This document shows positions 46,501-58,500 of a stretch of DNA of 64,000 nucleotides, one piece after another. Position numbers and translations under genes: made by a program. Location of the stretch: positions 21,931,407-21,995,406 of the forward strand of contig CM017572.1 of assembly GCA_007844125.1 (NCBI GenBank). The letters are read 5' to 3'. Numbering within the stretch: position 1 is the first letter of the stretch; each line of letters begins with the position of its first letter. Below the pieces are notes generated by a model. That model ran no database searches, was not told where the DNA came from, and saw nothing but the letters and a program-made list of their open reading frames with translations. The stretch is from Sinonovacula constricta. Lineage: Eukaryota; Mollusca; Bivalvia; Cardiida; Solecurtidae.

Positions 46501-49500
46501 GCAGTATCTTTTATGGCCTTGATTCGGTCAGCTCGACTGACCCCTTGACCATCTCGGCTGCCATAGCGATCATCTGGAAAGCCCGTGTATGTTCCCGCTA
46601 GTGATGGTGGCTCCTCGTTCAATTTCTCTTGCAGTGCCTGAGTAAACTTAGACATAACTCCACCAACGTTGAAAGAGAAATTACCGACCGTCCGAACATT
46701 TTTATTATCACTGGACTGTATTGAGGGTTTAAGTTTGCTAGTCTTGTTCACATTGTTCATATCCACAGCACTTAGAGCTGTCTTTGTAACAGAACTTGGC
46801 ACATTAAAGTCCGATTTAAAACTGAAAAGAAAAGGAACAAAAGAGATACAGAATAACATTTTATAAATATGATGAAAATTATCATAACAAAAGCCTTCAT
46901 GGACGGCATGCTACATTTTTTAGAAGACCTGGATACTATAATAAAAACTATTAGTCGAATATGGGGCATAACTTTGCAAAAAGAAATAATTTTAGACTTC
47001 TGCAATGAATTCTGTTTTTGATGGTGAACGAGTGTTCCAAGTTTAAATAAAACATATTTGACAGTTATAAGTGGAGTTGTCAAGGGGGATGTAATGGCTC
47101 TGAATCACTTGCCTGAGGACACTGGCTTTCAACATGCTGTGAAATCTCACCAGACTCAATGTACAAATAACTGTGCCCGTGGCATCTAGGAGTCAAACAT
47201 TATTAGTGTAGTAATTTCTTGATCAAATTTGCCAATCAAGATTTCCATGACAAAAGTTCCGCGAAGATTAAGCCTAAAAACTCTTTTTCAGAGTCTTCAC
47301 AGGGTTGTTCAATGATCTGACCTATTGATTTCTTTCTGATCCCATATGACCCAGTATGACAAACTCATAAAGATTCCATGCAGGCAAACATTCTGACCAA
47401 GTTGAACATTAGGTCATAAATGTGGCCTCTAAACTTTTACCTATTGACTTTCTTTTTCGATCCAACATAACCCAGTTATGAGGTTTGTTTCTTTATTGGG
47501 TTTATCGTCCTACCAACAGCATTTCAGTTATCTGAAAACTGTGTCAACCTGGAGCCGACGTGCTACCGATTGCGCTACCAGGTCTGGTCCCCAGTTATGA
47601 ACTCATCCAAGATATCATGCAGACAAAAATTCTGACCAAGTTTGGTAAAGATAGGTTTAAAACCATAGCCTCTAATATGCTCACAAGAAAATGGTTGAAG
47701 CCACATGAAGCGGTATCAAAAAAGCTAAAAAATCAAATCATGTTTAACCATTTTTCTTATCTGAACCATATACTGGTAGTACTTGATATACAATAGGCTT
47801 TAGATTACAATTTAAAAAGCAACCACAGCAGAGTTATAGTTTAAAATGCTAGATTTACTTCCCCTGATTGGTGCTTTGAACAAATGGGACTGTTAGTTTC
47901 AATAAAATCAAGAGGCTAGAGATGGCATTCCATGAATCTTGGGGACAAAAATAAATAAGTGAAAAAAAAAAGATAGACCAAGGCACAAGAGGTAGACATA
48001 CTTTGTAGCTGTATTGTCTGGAGAGTTATCCTCCATTTCTTCATCTCCTGTTATGGTGGAGCTACTGTCACTGATGTCCATATCCTGACGGAGGTTCTCC
48101 TTATTATTGGATTCTTCGCTTACCTAAACAAGAAAAGAGATGTTTATGATTATTTGGTTTATCGTCCCACCAACAGCATTTCATTTTACTGGAGATGGTG
48201 TCCCCTTGAAGCAGATATGGAGCTGCCTTCACTGTGTATAATATGCCGTGAACACCTGGCACGATACCATACCCAGTCACATCATGACACCCGGCCAACC
48301 AGTTCTGGAACTACCCTCATGTTTACTTGAGCATTAGCAAGGGAGCTATAGCACTATCATTTTTAATGACTCTGGTATGTCGCGGCCCGGGTGCGATCCC
48401 GGGGCCTCCCAGCTGCCTCAGCAGTTGTTTTACACTTGTTGCCTGTGACCTACCCAAGAACTACGATACTCGCAAAAGAAAACTATCCTCAAGGATAAGA
48501 CAGACAGACATGGCTGCCCCATCTATAGGAAAATTGCTGGTATCTTTTTTTATAATAGGACTTCCTGCAAAACAAATATGTATAAGCATATCTTGCATGT
48601 ACAACATTTATAAAAGGTAAAAGAAAGTCCATTACAACTAGAAATGTAATCTGATGCCTTACATATACCCAAACCCACTCAATGCTATTTTCATCAAATC
48701 AGAATGAAAAAAATTCAATGCACAGGTTGCCATGTTACATAAATGTTTCATCAAAATTGTCAAAAACAGTATGAGAACAAACCCGAATACCAGTTAGAAT
48801 ACCAAGACAGAACATGTATGATGGCCTGCCAGAGAAAACAAACACATACCAGAAACTGGGGTCTATCTGTATGGAAGGGGTGATGATGTGGCAGACCACT
48901 CAGTGACTTTATAGCTCCACTTGATTCTACTGACTGGCGGGGTCGCGAAGATTTCTCTTTCTTCACTGAGGTAGTTGTCACAGTTTTTTGTTTGTTTCGA
49001 AGCTCCTCCAGGGCCTGTCTGCGACCCTCTTCTTCTTCTTTTAGTCGCATCTCTTCCTCTTTTTGACGCCGTATCCGGTCCATTTTCTGACGCTGCATGT
49101 ATTTACGTATCTGCTCAGAATCATAGTGGCGTTGTTTAGCATTCGCTGCTTCTCTCTGTTTCTCAGATTCTATATAATGAAAGAACGAAACTGGGTCAGA
49201 AGGTACATAATGAAGTTTAATAGTAATTAATATGCTGTGTGTGGATGTTGTTGCTTTATAATAAAGGATACCTATACATTAATAGAGATGTGGGTGTAGG
49301 ATTTTTCCTATACTTTTATTTGATATCACCAAGAAATGGCACTGAATATAAGATAGGCTCCTGGATGACCTTAAATACGACCTTGCACTTGCAAATGTTA
49401 TACACACCTTCCAGTGCTACATTTTGATTGTATACTTGTAGAAAATGATAAAGTTATGGCCAAGACACATGCATTTATTAAAGTTGTTATTTACAATGAA

Positions 49501-52500
49501 TGACCTTAAACATGAGCTTTATTACGACCTTGTGGTAAGCACTTGTACCTTAAAGTGTCTACAAAACAGTGAAATTATATGAAGTTCTGCAAGTTCTTTG
49601 GAATTATTGAGACACAGAAATTAGACACAGACAGACATACACAGGGATGAATGAACAGTGCAAATGTTATATGCCACTATTTAGAAGCATACAAAAACTT
49701 CACCAGGATAAATTCCCAGTTTCCCGAACAATTAGTGGTCTAAACCAAGAAATATCCATCAGTATCAATAAGATTCAGTTGGTTAAAGTTCATGTACCAA
49801 TAGCAATAGTGGTCTTTCTAGTGATTTCTCTAGTTTCTCTTGTGAGTTGCTTGAATAAAACTGACATTCTGGTGTTTTATTATTGTTGTACACACAGATG
49901 GAACAAATGTTTAAAGAAAAAGGGAGGGGGGAAGTAGGAAAGCCTTAATGAAAACTTAAATAAATAAACTGTACACAAATGACATGTTAAGGCGCTAAAT
50001 GAAACACCACTTTACCTGTCTCTTTAGGAGCTTTCCTCTTTGTTGGAGATTTCTTCTTCCTCTCCCTCTCAGCTGTCGACTTTCTCCCTAATCCTGACCC
50101 TGACCCAGCACCTGAATCCTCATCTGAAAGTTGTAGGTCATTGTAAACTCTACGTGCCTCATCAGAGAGCGCCTTGTGGTGCTGGATTTCTGCTGCAGTT
50201 GCACTCCCAACACCCCTGCTAGTGCCCATTGAGATGCCAGGTTGTTCCTCGCCAATCAGGTCTGGTCGTTCTTCAAGAGGGTGTGCCTCATGGTCTGAAA
50301 CATCACAATGACCTTTTAAAGACCAACTGTTAAAATAGTTTTCGATACATAATCTAATGGCATTTCACAGTAAACAAACTATAACAGAGCTTCAGGAACC
50401 AATGTTTGCTTTTGAGTCATCCATACCACTCCAGGAAACAGTTTTACTTTATAATAATTTAAATAAGTGTAGAGCTGTCTTTACTGTGATAGCCTGCTAA
50501 GAACACTATCCTATTACCATAAGAACAATCACATTATCTTACCACCATGCTGACAATCACATTATCATACCACCCTCATGACAATCCCACTATCCTACCA
50601 TCATCCTGACAATCACATTATCCTACCACCATGCTGACAATCACATCATCCTATCATCATCCTGACAACCACATTATCCTATCATCATCCTGACAATCAC
50701 ATTATCCTACGACCATGCTGACAATCACATTATCCTACCACCCTCCTGACAATCACATTATCCTACCACCATGCTGACAATCACATTATCCTACCACCCT
50801 GCTGACAATCACATTATCCTATCACCATGCTGACAATCACATTATCCTACCACCATGCTGACAATCACATGATCCTACCACCCTGCTGACAATCACATTA
50901 TCCTACCACCATGCTGACAATCACATTATCCTACAACCATGCTGACAATCACATTATCCTGCCACCATGCTGATAATCACATTATCCTGCCACCATGCTG
51001 ACAATCACATTATCCTGCCACCATGCTGACAATCACATTATCCTACCACCATGCTGACAATCACATTATCCTACCACCATGCTGACAATCACATTATCCT
51101 ACCACCATGCAGACAATCACATTATCCTACCACCATGCAGACAATCACATTATCCTACCACCATGCTGACAATCACATTATCCTACCACCATGCTGACAA
51201 TCACATTATCCTACCACCATGCTGACAATCACATTATCCTACCATCATGCTGACAATCACATTATCCTACCACCATGCTGACAATCACATTATCCTACCA
51301 CCATGCTGACAATCACATTATCCTACCATCATCCTGACAATCACATTATCCTACCACCATGCTGACAATCACATTATCCTACCATCATCCTGACAATCAC
51401 ATTATCATACCACCATGCTGACAATCACATTATCCTACCATCATCCTGACAATCACATTATCCTACCATCATGCAGACAATCACATTATCCTACCACCAT
51501 GCTGACAATCACATTATCCTACCATCATGCTGACAATCACATTATCCTACCACCATGCTGGCAATTACATTATCCTACCACCATGCTGACAATCACATTA
51601 TCCTACCACCATGCTGACAATCACATTATCCTACCACCATGCTGACAATCACATACATTATCCTACCAACCTCCTGACAATCACATTATCCTACCACCAT
51701 GCTGACAATCACATTATCCTACAACCATCCTGACAATCACATTATCCTACCACCATGCTGACAATCACATTATCCTACAACCATTCTGACAATCACATTA
51801 TCCTACCACCATGCTGACAATCACATTATCCTACCACCATGCTGACAATCACATTATCCTACCACCATGCTGACAATTACATTATCCTACCACCATGCTG
51901 ACAATTACATTATCATACCACCCTCATGACAATCACATTATCCTACCATCATCCTGACAATCACATTATCCTACCATCATCCTGATAATCACATTATCCT
52001 ACCATCATTCTGACAATCACATTATCCTACCATCATTCTGACAATCACATTATCCTACCACCATGCTGACAATCACATTATCATACCACCCTCATGACAA
52101 TCACATTATCCTACCACCATGCTGACAATCACATTATCCTATCATCATCCTGACAATCACATTATCCTACCATCATCCTGATAATCGCATTATCCTACCA
52201 TCATTCTGACAATCACATTATCCTACCATCATTCTGACAATCACATTATCCTACCACCATGCTGACAATCACATTATCCTACCACCCTCCTGACAATCAC
52301 ATTATCCTACCACCCTCCTGACAATCACATTATCCTACCACCCTCCTGACAATCACATTATCCTACCACCCTCCTGACAATCACATTATCCTACCACCCT
52401 CCTGACAATCACATTATCCTACCACCAACCTGACAATCACATTATCCTACCACCAACCTGACAATCACATTATCCTGCCACCATGCTGACAATCACATTA

Positions 52501-55500
52501 TCCTACCACCATGCTGACAATCACATTATCCTACCACCCTCCTGACAATCACATTATCCTACCACCATGCTGACAATCACATTATCCTACCACCATGCTG
52601 ACAATCACATTATCCTACCACCATGCTGACAATCACATTATCCTACCACCCTCCTGACAATCACATTATCCTACCACCATTCTGACAATCACATTATCCT
52701 ACCACCATGCTGACAATCACATTATCCTACCACCCTCCTGACAATCACATTATCCTACCACCATGCTGACAATCACATTATCCTACAACCATCCTGACAA
52801 TCACATTATCCTACCACCATGCTGACAATCACATTATCCTACCACCATGCTGACAATCACATTATCCTACCACCCTCCTGACAATCACATTATCCTACCA
52901 CCATGCTGACAATCACATTATCCTACCACCATGCTGACAATCACATTATCCTACCACCATGCTGACAATCACATTATCCTACCACCATGCTGACAATTAC
53001 ATTATCCTACCACCCTCCTGACAATCACATTATCCTACCACCATTCTGACAATCACATTATCCTACCACCATTCTGACAATCACATTATCCTACCACCAT
53101 CCTGACAATCACATTATCCTACCACCATTCTGACAATCACATTATCCTACCACCATCCTGACAATCACATTATCCTACCACCATGATGACAATCACATTA
53201 TCCTACCACCATGCTGACAATCACATTATCCTACCACCATGCTGACAATCACATTATCCTACCACCCTCCTGACAATCACATTATCCTACCACCCTCCTG
53301 ACAATCACATTATCCTACCACCATGATGACAATCACATTATCCTACCACCATGCTGACAATCACATTATCCTACCACCATGCTGACAATCACATTATCCT
53401 ACCACCAACCTGACAATCACATTATCCTACCAACCTCCTGACAATCACATTATCCTACCACCATGCTGACAATCACATTATCCTACCACCATGCAGACAA
53501 CCACATTATCCTACCACCATGCAGACAACCACATTTTCCTACCATTATCCTAACAATCACATCCTACCATCATCCTGACAATCACATTATCCTACCACCA
53601 ACCTGACAATCACATTCTGACATTTTTTTCTAATATTCAGCAATTTCAAAGCAAATTCACAAAATCCATAAATAATATCACAGTGCATTTGGTGTGTGCA
53701 TATATACTGGCACTGAAATAACAAATGCAAAAGAAGTGGCCACTTGATCAATAGACACAGAGATTATAAATGATACTTCACCATTGTTATGTACATGAAA
53801 GACAACTTTAAACCCTTGTGCTCATTGTAACATCAAAAACCAAAACAATTTGCACCTGATCAATAGCAAATACCACAAAGTAACAATAGTTAAATAGTAA
53901 ACTTACCTTTTTTTTTCACCTGTACTGTGGAAATAATTACCTTTTTATTCAAGGTAACAATTGGTACAATGAATGCCCTGTTCACTTATGGCTGTTACTT
54001 CTTTAGTGAATGGACATCAAAAAAGAAGGAAGACATTTAATTTGGTAAAATGCAGGGTTCATTACAAAGTCTATGGATATTGTGAATGTAACATATCTCT
54101 GCGGTGATGGAGGGGGTGTGGGATTGGCTTTGCTGGCATTTTTTGCAAATACTAAGGCAAGCAGCGACATTTCTATCATTATAGTACAGGAGCACTTATG
54201 AGGTGCCCAAGGAATGAACCCGATGGGTCCATTATACCGACACGGATGAGTCAGGCATAATGCTGTCCGCTTAAACCCAAGTGTTAGGAAGGAAGCCTAA
54301 GTGGGGAGTGTGTACCCAATTGTTAATGTTAAAAATAAAATTGTGTACCTACAAGTACCATTATCATGCTATGCATGTTTTGTGATATTAACATCTAATT
54401 TAGAAGATAATCATTCAATATGATGTTCACTTAACATGAATATACAGGTTCAAAAGCAGCAACATGCTGTGATGGGCCCATTAATATTCTTGGAATTCTC
54501 CTAAGGCAAAGTTCACTAGGCCCTGCATATTGCATCATTAGCATGCCAAGAACACCTTCGTACATGTGAACTTTTAATGGGGCGTAAGTGGGAGATTTTC
54601 ACCTAGAAAGTGGGAGATTTGTTATTTTCATATAAACAAAGAAGAACGTTATCTGTTTTCAAATGGGGAGATTTCTGAAAGGGTCTAAAACGATCCTCAT
54701 TTTTTAGTAATTTTGAACATTAAAATTGGGAGTCTCCCTTCCAAAGTGGGAGAGTTCATGTGTATGCACCTGACAAAATATCACGCCCATTTATACTGAT
54801 ACCTGGCAAACAAGCCAGAAAAACACTCCTTTAAAGCTGAGAGCTATACCATTACTATTTTCATGACATTAATTAGTTGCCACCTGGAATCCAATCAGGG
54901 CACTCTCCCAACTCAGTGCTGATTCTCTAATTACTTCTACTCACTATTTTAACCAAAGTATTCCACTATGTGCATATCAAATATGTGACATCCCCTTAAT
55001 TTTACAAAAAAAAAAAAAAACAATTTATAAAAATCAAGGAGTCACCATGGTCCCTCAAATCTACTGTACTACAAATTTGCTACATCATGATATGCCTCAC
55101 GTCTTGACTGGCCTAAGTTTCTTGAGCACAAAGAAGGCCGATATAGTGCTGTCTTTACAATAATGTCATGCCACAAGATATGTAACATACTACTTTGTGA
55201 TTCTTTTCCTTTTGAGCTAATCTAGATTTGATTGGCCTTTCTTGAGTTCTAAGAAGGCAGCTAAGGAACTGCTATTACTGTGATATCATGTAAGAGAGTG
55301 TTATCGAACAAGGAGACGTATTACCTGAGTGGGATTCTTTCCGACTCGAGCCTCTCTTGGCCTTTACTGGACCCAGTTCTCTCAGGACAAGCTCCTGGCC
55401 AGCTCTCCATGACGAGGTTGTGATGATCTCTACAGGGACACAAAAAAAGACACCATAAGCTCTCAGCATATTATATGTCAACACAATGACATAAATAGTA

Positions 55501-58500
55501 AAAATCCAACTGTGTCAGCTTTTACTACATACTGCAAAACCAGCTTTGAATTTAGATCTCTAATGTGCATATTAAACATTTTTATTTCAACCTCACCTCA
55601 CAAGCACTCTAGATGTAATTGCTTTAGAACAAATGCTGGTCATTGATGTTGGGTGCCAAATATAATAATAAAGGCAAGAAAATAGTTAAGCAAGTCTACT
55701 GACTTACAATATGGAGTCGTCTGCTTTTAATGTGAATGCTCTTCTTTGAAAGGTTAGTAAAACTTTCCTTTGCACTTTCCATTCCTTAGAATTTGAATGC
55801 CATTCTGTGTAAATAAATGCTAGGACCTAATGTGGTTAGATTGAACTTTCATCTCTCAGCCACTCACCACAAGGGTTCAAGTCCAAGTTATTTTGAGTGG
55901 CCAGCTTTTCTGCTAACACTATCTGGACATAATTTTTTTATGTTTAGGAATATTTACATAAATAATTTTATGTTATTAATTATTTTTACATATTTACAAA
56001 CCTTTATGCTTGGGTTGACTCTGTGGTTTAGACGTCTTGCGGCTCGGAGCTACCACTCGAGTAAGTTTCTTTGTTTTACCTTCCCCTTCCTCGACGATCA
56101 GCCAGTCTAGAACAAATCATTTAAAACATTATGGCTATAAAGTCTCAATCTCAAAAAAAAATGAAGGATTTTACTGGCTATAAAGTCTCAATCTCAAAAA
56201 AAAAATGAAGAATTTTACTGCATAAAGTGAAGCGATGATTTTCACTTTTATAAATATCATCATTGAAAAATGTCAATGTTTAAAAAGTTAGGAAAACATA
56301 AATTATGATCTTTTGAAGTTTATTTGTGTCATGTCAAACACCAAATATTGGGTTCAAATTTGGCTGCTTAGCTTGGGGTGACCTTTAAAAACAGTAATAG
56401 ATATTAAATAAAAGGTACAAGTAAAAGGTTCTGGCACTTCTATTAAAAAGACATAGTTGCAAGCGATTATAGAAAGAATTTTTTAAATCAAATGGTTATT
56501 TAAATACCATTTGTCATTACAGAGGTAGTATGTACCCACTGAAACTAATTATGCCATAACTTTCATATCTCCAAAGCAGAAGACATCAATATGGGCAGTA
56601 ACTCTTACCACATCATAACCTGTGTTTATATGGTAACATTATAGGGAAGGGACAATCAATATCGAAGTTGATGTCATTGTCTTGTCTTGCATTCCACAGA
56701 GGAATCAGCAAATTGCAAACTTACTTGTTACCGGATCTGAGTTTCTATCAGCAGGCCGCTGACTGACCACACGATTCTTGTCTCTGCGAGACTGCTCTTG
56801 ATGCCTCGAGGTCTTGCTTTCTGCCAAGCGGTACTTTACCTCAGTCTCACTGAAACCTGTACATTGAAATAACAATGTCAGTTTTGTAGTTGTTGTTTTA
56901 GAGTTGATTGCCTCCAACAACAACCTTTCAGTTATCTAAGGATGGCATCCATGGTTCATCAAACCAGCATTAAATTAAATGCCCATTTTCTGAATTTGGT
57001 TGTTCAAAAAATAAAAAGGTGCAACAAGTTAATCAAGCACCAATGTAAAGAAACTAGCATTGCCAAGTTTGTTTCTTGACATATAAGCTTAAATTATCAT
57101 GCCTTCCTATTGCTTTTTTACAGGTAACCCACAGTACCACTTCATAATTGATAAAACTGCATGTTATTATGGACATTATCAATTTTTATACATTTTACAC
57201 TTCAATGTATGTCAGTATTGATCTTTGACCTAATAAAGGCATTGTTAAACTAGCTCTATCAAGCTGTCATTTCCTGTTAGCTAAAACAAATGGCCACACG
57301 ATAAATCTGTACAGTGCAGTGAAAACAGAATCAACAGAATATGCCTATTTATATAACAAAATAAGATGTTTGCATGTGTATTTACTGATCACTGATGACT
57401 TAACAGCAAGAGAGGGAAACAGTTCTTACTAACACCCAAATATTAGTCCAAGAATAAGCATCACTTCACACACTATTGAATTACTATTTATATAATATAG
57501 TCTTGCTCCAACTACTCACCTTTATAGGAGGGTGCAGAAGGTCCTGCGGCAATCTTGCGTACTTTCACCACCTTCTCAGGAGCACCCTCTATATGGTCAA
57601 CTGGCTGAATGACGTCATGGGCGGCATGTAGCTGGCGCTGGGACTCTCTGGGCTCTCCACCCACGGCTCCTAATGCCTCATCTCGGGACTCTGAAATGAA
57701 CATTTTTGTTATTTTTGTTTTTTGTTGTTACATTCACAATTTTGATGTTTTCATTTTCAAAACTGTTTTTTTTTTTGTTACTGCATTTAACATGTTAGGT
57801 TTCTCTTAAAGGTGGTATTTGAAAGTTTGCCCACATCTTTTATATGTAGCAGTATCTGTAAATAAGACAGATTGGGATTCCTGCTAAAAATAGATATCGA
57901 CATCACAGAAAATGACGTGGATGCACTAAAACATTAGTGGTCACATGGTTTTCTTGATTTTAAAATAGCCAGCTGTGCAGCGTGGCTCAGATAAGAAATA
58001 CATTTTAGTGACGCCAATTGTGGCATTACGGTTCCCTTTTCAGACAGGTGTAGGACATCAATAAACAATATTTTGCGAGATCTGTTCAGGTAATATTGGT
58101 TAACTAAGATGTTTAATGAAAATATTTTTGTTCCAAACTGTCTGATTCTACCTTTAAAGGTGGAATCCAACAGTTTGCCACTGTCAAATGTATGTAACAA
58201 CATCTGACCTCTGTTTGGGATATTTGTGCATAGTTTCTGCAGAAAGATCATTCTTTAGTATAAGCTTAGACGATTTTCAGTAGAATCTCAATTTTAAGAG
58301 TAATAAAACTCATCAATGAAAACTTAAAATGTTTGTGGTTTTTAAATCTATAAATATGAATGATTTGATTCCTGCTAAAAATAGACATCATCGTCAGAGT
58401 GGATGACGCAAATGAGCCAAAACGTAAATGGTCACTTTGTTTTCTTAGTTTAAAAATTGCTACTTGTGCAGTGTGGCTCAGATAAGAAATACATGTTTGT

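Noticed and set aside
51415..51645. 76-codon repetitive frame
   Set aside because: Part of the 28-bp minisatellite.
50490..53620. CRISPR-like array
   Set aside because: Units are contiguous with no unique spacers, and the genome is eukaryotic; it is a minisatellite.
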